Under the pieces are notes generated by a model that was given only the letters and a program-made list of their open reading frames with translations, was not told where the DNA came from and did not search any database. Positions 54,973-64,000 of a stretch of 64,000 nucleotides of DNA are shown piece by piece; the stretch's first letter is position 1, and every line of letters starts with the position of its first letter. The DNA is from Manihot esculenta. Taxonomy: Eukaryota; Streptophyta; Magnoliopsida; Malpighiales; Euphorbiaceae. The position numbers and the translations under genes are program-made. Location of the stretch: assembly GCF_001659605.2 (NCBI RefSeq), contig NC_035176.2, positions 24,732,716-24,796,715 on the forward strand, read 5' to 3'.

Positions 54973-56081
54973 GGGAAGTTGTTTAGAGTCATGTTAGTCT
55001 ATGTTTGGTCCCTCATGTGAGTCCACCTGTGTAGGTTCGGACCCGAGAAACCAAGGACCCCAGCAGTGAGATAGCTGCTTCAGAGTCTTTCCAGAGCTAG
55101 CCTGAGTTGAGTAGAATGACTCTTTATATTGCAAAGTAAATAAATAAATTTTGAGCATGTTCATGCATCATGAATGCCATGAGATATATTAGGTTGTTTG
55201 CATTAGAATTCACGAATATGTTGCATTGCATAATATGATGTTGATGTGGATGAACATTGGATGATCCATTAGCCCTCGTATGGTATGATATGACATGATG
55301 ATGATACGGTATGGAAGTCTAGGAAGACCCATTCTACGTTCCTGGCACTATGTAAGAGAAAGTCTAGGAAGACCCATTCTACGTCCCTAGCACATTGGAA
55401 TGTTATGATATGTTATGTAAGGGAAAGGTCAGGACCCATTCTACGTTCTGGCACTATTGGATATGTAGAGGGCTATTGGTGACAAGTTCATTCTTCATGT
55501 GATTTGTTTGTGATGTGATGCATTTCATGAAAGCATGAATTTTAATATAATGTTTTACTATTCTGCTCACTAGGCTCTAGTAGCTCACTCCATTCCCTTG
55601 ACCCCCAGGTTTGCAGGTACGGGATAGACCAGGAAGTCAGTAAGAGTAAAGAAGTCATATTTTATGTAATAGTTAGATGTGGACATGTATTGTAAAGTGT
55701 TATAATGTGATGTAATGTAAAGAATTATATTAAGGATAGAATTGTGCTTGGCCCTAATGTATGTTAATCCCTTTTTGGTACATGATCTTTTTATTAAAAT
55801 GTTTTAATGATGTTTATGTAAACCAAGCTTAATGTATGATATGCTACCCCATTGGAGCATTTGATGAGGGCTCCAGTGTGGGGTTTTATGATTATGCGTT
55901 TGTGCATGCACAGGTTAAGCAAGGTAAATGAAAGAAAAATTTTAAAGTTTTTATGTATATGTATGATCATGTATGGGAATTAACAGGTACAGGAGGTATG
56001 TTAGGCTTGCTACGGGTCCCGGCGACCTTAAGTCGATCTGGATCCTAGCGCCGATAGCGGTTTGGTTTTCGGGTCGTTACA
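54973..56081 (+). repeat. 3' LTR of element E, second part
   Basis: Continues after F: GTCCACCTGTGTAGG at about 55020, a candidate exon, a hairpin repeat with CTAGGAAGACCCATTCTACG units (55318-55455), an acceptor-like TTTGCAG at about 55616, and the terminus TCGGGTCGTTACA at 56081. It is followed by the TSD GGAAT. Confidence 0.9.
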
Positions 56082-56086
56082 GGAAT

Positions 56087-57644
56087 TGTCACCAATAATC
56101 CTCTACTAATTCCAATAGTGCGCAGCCCTCGACAGGTGCTCCTAAGGACTTCCTCTTAAACATAATATAATATGTCCATAATGTCAGGGGCGTAGAATGG
56201 GCAACCCTGATCTTTCCCTTACATAGTGTCAGGGGCGTAGAATGGGCAGCAGCCCTAGTCTTTCCAGATCTATCATAACATATCATAACATACTCGAGGG
56301 TTAGTGGGTCATTCAACATCCATCCGCAACAACAATAAATTATGCAATGTATAATATTCATGAATTCTAATGCAATCAACCTATACATATACATGGCATT
56401 TGTGATGCATGAGTATGCTTAAAAGGTTTGATTTCTTTAAAATAATAGATCAATTCAGTTCCACTCACCTCTGGTTGATGCTCGCCTAACACTGAAACAA
56501 TTATCTCACTGCAAGCCTCTATAGTCTCCCAAGTCCAACCTTATATAGATGGACTCAAATGAGGGACCAAACATAACTTTTACAAAACCTAAAACAACCC
56601 TCCAAGAACCCTTAAGAACAACACAAGAACATATGTAGAAAACAAGAAGAAAAAGGCTGGGCAGGGGACTTTCAACGGCAGGTTCGGCAGTCGAAGGTCC
56701 CTCACAGATCCAAAAGTCAAAACCTTCGGGGGCAGGTTCAACGGCCTAAGGTCCCTAACAGATCCGAAGGTTAAAATCTTCGGAGGCAGGTTAGGCGGCC
56801 AAATGGCTGCCTCTACAAGCAAGTTTGGTGGCTGAACCTTGCTTCGGCGGCTGAACTTGGGTTCTCCAGCAAGATAGAACCCGATTCTACCCTATACTCG
56901 GAGCCAACAAAAACTTCGATTTTCACATGCAACAGCTCAGAAGCAACCGTACACATTCAACACGTATAAGGGCATCTAAAGCTAGCCTAAACCTCATCAT
57001 GCAACAACAGCAACGCAACAAAGATTCTCCATTGCTCAAAGAAACAAAATTTAAACTCAAAAACATAAAAAAAGAAGGAAAAACCCTAATCCTTTGCATG
57101 TGTTCTCAAAACAGTAACTCATGACTAACATTGAGTCCCAAGCAAGAGGTTTTAGAGAAGCCAAACTTACCCTTTTTGAAGGATCACTAACACAACAATA
57201 AGAGGAGGTTTGGAGGAAGGAAAGATGGATGAACTTAGAAGATCCCAAGGGCTAGAGCTTTGAATTACAACTCAAATCTTCAAAATTAGAGGAAAAGTTC
57301 ATGAGAAAAATGCTTAAAAGGAGCATTGTGAAGGAAAAAGGGTCCTGAAAGCTTATCTCTGCTCGAAATGGAGAAAAAGTTCTCTCCATTTTCGGCAGAG
57401 TCCCTTTTGTAGGTGGCTGGAGGAACCACCTTCGGTGGCCAAACTTGAAGGTTCGGCGGCTGAACATTAAAACCTTTTCAAAACTTTTTTTTTTCTTTTT
57501 AACATGATTCTAAAAATTTCAAAATTATTTTATGAAAACCCTATTTTTACCCTTTTAAAGATTATGGTTTCAAGATTCTGGATTCTAATGGAGATTCAGT
57601 CGGAAAGTGGGAATTCTGATACTGGAGTTTAGCCGAGTATTACA
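56087..57644 (-). repeat. 5' LTR of element D, inner part
   Basis: Resumes with TGTCACCAATAATCCTC, matching 30517 onward of the 3' LTR. It holds a decayed palindrome array (56670-56860), a decayed promoter region near 57410 (TTTTGTAGG where relatives have TTTTATAGG) and the terminus GAGTATTACA at 57644. The short frames on either strand here are shadows of the repeat. Confidence 0.9.
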
Positions 57645-58234
57645 GTTGTTATATTAAGAAGTCTACTGACTTTTTTATTATTTTACTCTTGTATGTGGAT
57701 GATATGTTAATTTCATGGTCAAGTATGGAGGAGATCAATAATGTTAAGGGGAGACTGTCATTAGAGTTTGAGATGAAAGATTTGGGTGCAGCAAAGCAGA
57801 TTCTAGGGATGAGGATTTTTCGGGACAAATCTACTGGAATTCTAAATTTGTCCCAGGAGCAATACATTCAGAAGGTGTTGTCCGGGTTCAGAGTTGATGA
57901 TGCTAAGGTCAGGAGCACGCCTTTGGCTAACCATCTCAAATTGTCAAAGGAGCAATCATCCAAGACAGCTATGGAGTGTGATCAAATGGCAAAAGTACCT
58001 TACGCTTCTACAGTTGGGAGTTTGATGTATGCTATGGTCTGCACTAGACCTGATATAGCACATGCAATGCGAGCTATGAGTAGATAATGTCAGATCCAGG
58101 AAAAGATCATTGGGAAGCCGTGAAGTGATTTCTGAGATACTTGAAAGGAACAGCTAGTACATCACGTTGTTGTGGGAATGGCAAGGTAGTATTAGAAGGT
58201 TTTGTTGATGCCGATCTTAGCGGAGATATGGATA
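57645..58234 (+). pseudogene. Ty1/copia reverse transcriptase, C-terminal half
   Basis: Continues the frame left at 29944. It encodes LLYVDDMLI, the copia RT catalytic motif, then MKDLGAAKQILGMRI, LSQEQYIQKVLSGF and VPYASTVGSLMYAMVCTRPD (57689-58087, a clean 132-residue run). RNase H-like sequence with stops follows (CQIQEKIIGKP, VHHVVVG). Element H interrupts it at 58235; the last five bases GGATA should be its TSD. Confidence 0.9.
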
Positions 58235-58692
58235 TGTAACAGCCCGGAAACCGAACTGCCACCGGCACTAGGATCCAGATCGACTTAAGGTCGCCGGGAC
58301 CCGTAGTAAGCCTACTATTCTGTCTGTATACCTGTGAAATCCCATACATGATCATACATTTGCTGTAAAAACATAAAACTTTTCTTCATTCCAAGGCTTA
58401 ACCTGTGCATGCACTCTCTCTGTTCTCTACTAATCCCTACTAGAGCTCCTCATGGCTCTAGGCGGATCAAACTCAGAATGTTAAGCCTGGTTTTGCTCAT
58501 AAACATACAACAAACAGAAACATATATAAACTGATCATGTGACTCCACAAAGGGATGACAATTCTTATAAGTCAAGCACTATTCTATACACTGTACATAT
58601 ACATTATCTCTATACATTTACATGTCCACACTAGCTATTACACCACTCTGTACTCTTCCTGTACTCTGCTGAGTTCTCTCTGACCTCTGAAC

Positions 58693-59854
58693 CTGCACAA
58701 CTGGAGTTAGGGGAGAGGGATGAGCTACGATAGCCCAGTGAGTAGAATAGTAATAAAATAACAGGTGATAAAACATGCTCTCATGGAATGCATCACATAA
58801 TCACATCACCTCGGCCGGACGGATCAAAACTCCCTCTATCTCATCTGGGGTACCGGAGTACCATGTGCCTGGTCCCCGTAGGGCTGTTCCAGGTCTTTGT
58901 GCCTGGTCCTCGTAAGGCTGTTCCAGGTCTTTCCTCTGAGGGCTAATGAATCCTCACGAAGTCCGTGCCGTCTCACATAAGCAATGTACAAGGAGCCATG
59001 CCAAGTACAAGGATACATGCAATGCGTCATATTCGTGTACTCTAATGCACTCACCCTATTGCATAGTCATGATGCATGAAGCATGATAAAATAGTCAGTT
59101 CTCAGATTAAAACATTAAGTTACATTCCACTCACCTTTAGTTATCTCTGAACTGACTCTGCAGGTTCTGACACTGGACTCACTGCTGACCTCCCTGATTC
59201 CTCTGGTCCGTTCCTACACAGGTGGACTCAAATGAGGGACTAAACTCACTCAAGAACATCTCTAAGAAACTCCCCAAAACTCCTCTAAACAATCCTAAAA
59301 CCATCACATAAAACATGCAAAAGAAAGCTGGACAGGGCACTTTCGGCGGCAGGTTCGGCGGCCGAAACCCCACTCCAGAGACGAAACTCATGCATGTTCG
59401 GCGGCACCTTCGGCGGCCGAAGGTCTCGTCCAGAGACGAAACTCACACACTTTCGGCGGCCGAACTCCCTCTTTCGGCGGCCGAAAGTCTCTTTCTAAAC
59501 CGAAAGCCTTTGGCAGCCGAACTGCCTCCACAAGGGGTTCGGCGGCCGAACCTTCCTTCGGCGGCCGAACCTGGTTTTGCCCGAAGGATAGAACCCTGCT
59601 CTGTTTCATGCAAACTTTGCCCAAAAACCTACAAACATGCATATCAACTACTCCCAACTAGCATAGACACATATATATGCACAAGGGGTCTAAAACTACC
59701 CTAAAACCCCAAACAAACAGAGCACATAACACTTAAACATGTTTGACCACCACAAATCACCAAAAACCTCACCTAAACCTAAACATGCATACTACCCATA
59801 CAAATTGCATAAAACCTTTCAAAATCATCAAAGAAGCTCAGGATCTTCACTTAC
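58693..59854 (-). other. Candidate two-intron leader in the LTR of H
   Basis: Minus strand: donor TAAGAG/GTAAGT at 59854, acceptor CCTGTGTAG ending at 59214, exon 59213-59135 (79 nt), donor CTAAAG/GTGAGT at 59134, acceptor TTGTGCAG ending at 58693 with CCCTAACTCC upstream. It has the same order and spacing class as in F and G despite clear LTR divergence. Confidence 0.5.
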
Positions 59855-60096
59855 CTCTTACACAACTTGAGGATGAAGGATCCTAACGTGGAGATATGAA
59901 GAAAAGCTCTTCCAAAGCTCCAAGCTTCAAAAAGTGGTTCTTTTGCTCAAAACCTTCATAAGTCACCAAAACTCTTAAAACGCTTGAAAGATTTGATGAA
60001 AATCATGGAAAACATGAAAGTCAACGTGGGAGAGGCTGAAACTCACCTCTGGCTGCAAGTGGAGGAGAAATAACCTCCTTCCACCGACCCTTGGCC

Positions 60097-60104
60097 CTTT
60101 TATA
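60097..60104 (-). promoter_or_regulatory. TATA box in the LTR of H
   Basis: TATAAAAG on the minus strand in the usual context. Confidence 0.7.
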
Positions 60105-60371
60105 GGTGGTTGGCCAGACCACCTTCGGCAGCCGAACGTGAAGCCGCAACCATGCCATGTTCGGCGGCCGAAAGTAACCTTCGGCGGCCGAACCTTTGCA
60201 TTTCTCCCTTGTTGCTTTTCTTTCAAAACTCAATGCTTATCACACTTCAAAACATGAAAACAAGTGAAAATACCTTGGAAAACATATGTATTACCCTTCT
60301 CGAGGGTTCCGACACCCGAGATTCCACCGGACTACAGGAATTCCGATGCCGGACTCGAGCCGGGTATTACA

Positions 60372-60387
60372 TTCTCCCCCCCTTAAG
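60372..60387 (-). other. Polypurine tract of element H
   Basis: CTTAAGGGGGGGAGAA on the minus strand, adjoining the LTR. Confidence 0.88.
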
Positions 60388-60450
60388 AACATTCGTCCCC
60401 GAATGTCCCTAACACAACATAAAATACATATAAAAGGGGAAAAACTAACC

Positions 60451-63400
60451 TCAAAACAGATACGGGTATTGCTGGAGCATGGACTCCCGAGTCTCCCAAG
60501 TGCACTCTTCTAGGTTGTGGTGGTTCCATAGAACTTTCACCATTGGTATCTCCTTGTTTCTCAGCTTTCTGATTTGGGTGTCAAGGATCCGCACGGGCTG
60601 CTCTACATAGGTGAGATCACTTAAGATTTCCACCTCAGGTTCACTAAGAACCTTCTCTGGATCTGACACAAACCTTCGCAACATAGAAACATGGAATACC
60701 GGGTGAATTCGTTCCATAGAAGCTGGTAAATCTAGCTTATACGACACAGGCCCGATCTTCTGCAAGATCTCAAAGGGACCAATGTACCGTGGGGCCAGTT
60801 TACCCTTCTTTCCAAACCGAACCACTCCCTTCAGCGGAGACACCTTGAGCAATACCATATCCCCCTCCTGGAACTCTATCTGCTTCCTACGGATGTCTGC
60901 ATAGCTTTTCTGTCTGCTTACAGCTGTTCTGATCCTCTCTCTGATGATAGGCACTAACTTGCTGGTTATCTCAACTAACTCTGGCCCTGCAAGAGTTTTC
61001 TCTCCTACCTCTTCCCAGCAAACCGGTGTTCGGCACTTCCGCCCATACAAAGCTTCATAAGGGGCCATCCCTATGCTAGCATGATGGCTGTTGTTGTAGG
61101 CAAACTCCACCAGAGGTAGATGCTGCCTCCAAGAACCGCCAAAGTCTAACACACACATTCTCAGCATATCTTCAATGGTCTGGATGGTTCTCTCTGACTG
61201 ACCGTCTGTCTGTGGATGGAAAGCAGTGCTGAAATCCAACCTTGTGCCCAGTTCATTTTGCAGACTCCGCCAAAACCTGGAGGTGAACTGAGGTCCTCGA
61301 TCTGATACGATCGACACTGGAACTCCATGCAACCTTACTATCTCGTCTACATACACCTGCGCCAACTTGTCCACAGAGTAGTTACTCCTGACTGGAATGA
61401 AGTGAGCAGATTTAGTGAGTCTATCCACAATCACCCATATGGAGTCTAGTCTGTTAGACGTCGCCGGTAACCCCACTACAAAATCCATCGCTATGTTCTC
61501 CCATTTCCATTCTGGGATCGGCAGTGGGTTAAGCATTCCAGCCGGCTTCTGGTGCTCTAGCTTCACCCTTTGACATGTCTCGCAGGCTGACACGAACTGT
61601 GCCACTTCTCTCTTTATTGCTGGCCACCAATACACCTTTCTCAGATCTTGATACATCTTGGTGGCTCCCGGGTGAATGCTATACCGCGTATTATGAGCTT
61701 CCCTCATAATGTCGGCCTTCTAACTGCTATCATCTGGTACACATAACCTCTTACCATGTCGAAGAATCCCCTCACTATCAAATCGGAACTCTGCACTGTT
61801 GCCAGACTGAACAGTCCTGGCAATCTTCACTAACTCGGGGTCTTCGTGCTGTTTCAGAGCCACTTGCTCTAGAAACACTGGTGTCACTCTCATCTGTGCG
61901 ATCAAAGCACCTGTACCAGATAACTGCAACTGTAACCCTTCTTCCACGAGCTTGTAGAAATCCTTCACTACCGGTCTTCTCTCTACTGCAATGTGGGATA
62001 AACTGCCAAGTGACTTTCGGCTTAAGGCATCAGCTACAACATTAGCCTTGCCCGGATGATACTGGATCTTACAATCATAATCACTGAGCAATTCTACCCA
62101 CCGTCTCTGCCTCAAGTTTAACTCTCTTTGACTTAAGATGTGCTGCAGGCTCTTATGATCCGTATAGATCTCACATTTTACCCCATAGAGGTAATGCCTC
62201 CACATCTTAAGTGCAAAGATAACAGCTGCCATCTCCAGATCGTGTGTCGGGTAATTCAGCTCGTGCTTCTTCAGCTGTCTAGAAGCATAAGCTATCACTC
62301 GGTCATTTTGCATCAACACACAACCTAATCCCACTCGAGATGCATCACAGAACACTGTGAAATCTTCATCACTGATCGGCAGAGCTAACACCGGTGCTGA
62401 AGTTAACCGTCTCTTCAACTCTGCAAAACTCTCCTCACATTCCTCTGACCACACAAACTTCTGATTCTTTCTGGTCAGTCTGGTCATAGGAGCAGCTATC
62501 TTCGAGAAGTCCTGAACAAACCTCCGATAGTAGCCTGCCAAACCCAGAAAACTCTTGATCTCTGTCACTGTAGTGGGTGTAGGCCAGTTGGCTACTGCCT
62601 CTACCTTTTTGGGATCTACTGCTATACCTTCCTCTGATACAACATGTCCCAAAAAGGAAATGCTCCTTAACCAGAACTCGCACTTGGAGAACTTGGCATA
62701 TAAGCCATGCTCTCTCAAAGTTTGCAGCACTATCCGCAGATGCTGGGCATGGTCCTCTGCATTCCTGGAGTACACCAAGATATCATCAATAAAGACAATC
62801 ACAAAACGATCTAAGTACTCCCTGAAAACCCTGTTCATGAGATCCATGAATGCTGCAGGGGCGTTAGTCAACCCGAACGGCATCACAAGGAACTCATAAT
62901 GCCCATATCTGGTTCTGAACGCAGTCTTGGATACATCTCCTTCCCTGATCTTCAACTGGTGGTATCCGGATCTCAGATCTATTTTTGAAAAACAACCTGC
63001 TCCTGCCAGCTGGTCGAATAGATCATCGATCCTGGGTAAAGGATACTTGTTTTTGATAGTGACTTTGTTCAACTGTCTGTAGTCGACACAAAGTCTAAGA
63101 GGTCCATCCTTCTTTCTGACAAATAATACTGGAGCACCCCAAGGTGAGGTACTCGGGCGGATGAAACCCTTAGCTACCAAATCCTGTAACTGCTCTTTCA
63201 ACTCTCGCAACTCTGCTGGTGCCATCCTGTAGGGAGGAATAGAGATCGGTCTGGCATTGGGCATCAACTCAATCTCGAACTCTATTTCCCTATCCGGTGG
63301 TAGTCCTGAAAGCTCTTCAGGAAACAAATCTGGGAAGTCTCTAACAACTGGTACTGAGGATGGTTCCCTAACCTGACTGTCTAGCTCTCTCACATAAGCT

Positions 63401-64000
63401 AGGAACCCCTGACACCCCTTCCTTAACATCCTACGAGCCTGGAGGGCTGATATCAAACCCCTAGGTGTCCCTCTCCTGTCTCCTCTGAAGACACACTCTG
63501 ACCCATCCTGGTCTCTGACACTGACTACCTTGTCTCTACAGTTCAGGGTAGCATCATACGTAGATAACCAGTCCATCCCTAGAATGACATCAAAATCTGT
63601 CAACTCTAGAACCACCAGGTCAGCTGGAAGGTATCTACCCTCTATGCACACTGGACTGAACCGACAGACTGACTCTGCCAAAGATGGATCACATTTGGGT
63701 CCATTGACCCATAGAGGACACTCTAACTCAGACACCATCAGACCCAACCTCATTGCAGCTCTAGAAGAAATGAAAGAGTGAGAAGCACCGGGGTCCATTA
63801 AAGCATACACCTCTGAACACCCAATGATGAGATTACCTGACACCACCGTGTTCGACGTGTCTGCCTCCTGTTGAGTCAGGGTGAAAATCCGTGCTGGGGC
63901 TGACGGACCTGCACCTCGGGAACCCATCCCTGATGAAGAGGCTGCCCCTCTTCCTCTTCCTCTGCCACTGCTTGGTGGAATGACTGAAGCTACTGGCTGT
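60451..64000 (-). CDS. Element H gag-pol polyprotein, 3' part, with one internal TAG
   Basis: Open on the minus strand from the window edge to YPYLF and stop at 60451, apart from TAG at 61720-61722. Upstream part: Ser/Gly/Arg linker, aspartic protease with [12 protein letters not shown] with [28 protein letters not shown] and the catalytic [12 protein letters not shown], RNase H with [11 protein letters not shown] and TDHKSLQHI. After the TAG come 418 residues from Met: integrase HHCC region (HNTRYSIH...CETC), catalytic D75, D136 and E172 (D-x60-D-x35-E), then a chromodomain at about 344-418 with [15 protein letters not shown]. Gag and pol seem to share one frame, as is usual for the clade. 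The TAG replaces a leucine codon of relatives. Confidence 0.9.

Larger units (their letters stand above)
37942..56081 (+). mobile_element. Element E: Tekay-like chromodomain Ty3/gypsy retrotransposon, plus strand
   Basis: Bounded by TSD GGAAT (37937-37941 and 56082-56086). Order: internally deleted 5' LTR (37942-38854), PBS, gag, protease, RT, RNase H (split by element G), integrase, chromodomain, PPT, 3' LTR (51520-56081, split by solo LTR F). The shared LTR parts differ at only a few percent of sites by eye, so E is much younger than its host D. About seven in-frame stops interrupt an otherwise continuous reading frame. Confidence 0.93.
29945..57644 (-). mobile_element. Element D: old Tekay-like Ty3/gypsy element hosting E, F and G
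   Basis: D is bounded by TSD GTTGT (29940-29944 and 57645-57649), which lies inside a copia RT that reads on across it. Minus order: 5' LTR (56087-57644 plus 37368-37941), PBS, gag, pol, PPT, 3' LTR (29945-32019). Element E fills 37942-56081 of its 5' LTR. The two LTRs differ at many sites (about one in six in the first 130 bp by eye) and pol is full of stops, so this is the oldest gypsy insertion here. Confidence 0.93.
58235..60371 (-). repeat. 3' LTR of element H
   Basis: 2137 bp from TGTAACAGCCCGG to GGGTATTACA. A two-unit hairpin repeat TGCCTGGTCC...GCTGTTCCAGG lies at 58864-58934, the palindrome array at 59338-59580, TATA at 60097-60104 (minus) and two upstream palindromes at 60155-60200. 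Confidence 0.9.
58235..64000 (-). mobile_element. Element H: best-preserved Tekay-like element, continues past the window
   Basis: Minus order within view: late gag linker, protease, RT, RNase H, integrase, chromodomain, PPT, 3' LTR (58235-60371). Gag start, PBS and the 5' LTR lie beyond 64000. Only one in-frame stop is seen in about 3.5 kb of coding sequence, so this is the element closest to intact. The left flank is GGATA. Confidence 0.9.

Overview
This is repeat-dense nuclear DNA from a flowering plant, almost certainly a eudicot. The evidence is Ty3/gypsy elements primed by plant initiator-Met tRNA (PBS TGGTATCAGAGC), a Tat/Athila-type element primed with TGGCGCCGTTGCCGGGGA, Ty1/copia pol remnants, and a TRIM of the type widespread in angiosperms. 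A member of Malpighiales/Euphorbiaceae is possible, but I cannot establish that. No bacterial, organellar, rRNA, tRNA or CRISPR features were seen. The only candidate host-like gene is a short DUF4283-like ORF at 1023-1727, and it too may be a LINE ORF1 remnant.

Nearly everything from 2.4 kb onward is nested LTR retrotransposons. Most belong to one superfamily: long-LTR (about 2.0-2.5 kb) chromodomain Ty3/gypsy elements, best matching the Tekay/Del chromoviruses. Left block (minus strand): copia pol remnant (2447-3744) > element A (3745-15442, its zinc-knuckle/protease segment present three times in tandem) > TRIM (15443-15946) > element B (15947-24986) > element C (24987-29357, plus strand, non-autonomous Tat/Athila-like with one 390-residue ORF). 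A solo LTR (10278-12581, TSD GGTAT) sits in A. The right-hand halves of C's 3' LTR, B's 5' LTR, the TRIM and A's 5' LTR are all missing. A breakpoint at about 29357 abuts an unrelated copia element.

Right block: a copia RT (29358-29944, continuing at 57645-58234) is split by element D (29945-57644, minus, TSD GTTGT). D's 5' LTR is split by element E (37942-56081, plus, TSD GGAAT). E is itself hit in RNase H by non-autonomous element G (42474-49774, TSD GGTAG) and in its 3' LTR by solo LTR F (52638-54967, TSD TTTTT). Element H (58235 to the window end, minus) entered the copia RT downstream; it is the most intact element, with one in-frame stop in the visible pol.

The most interesting signal is in the shared LTR architecture. 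Each long LTR has a TATA box, arrays of the palindrome TTCGGC(G/C)GCCGAA before and after it, and where that region survives a conserved donor/acceptor/donor/acceptor set that would define a 70-79 nt internal exon. A further conserved splice acceptor lies 8-10 nt upstream of the gag ATG in all five elements where gag start is visible. I infer a spliced gag mRNA that removes the palindrome array, and probably the PBS, from the translated leader. Other notable points: an LTR-end extension that captured part of the PBS in element G, hairpin minisatellites in the presumptive second intron, and methylation-type transitions concentrated in the palindromes.
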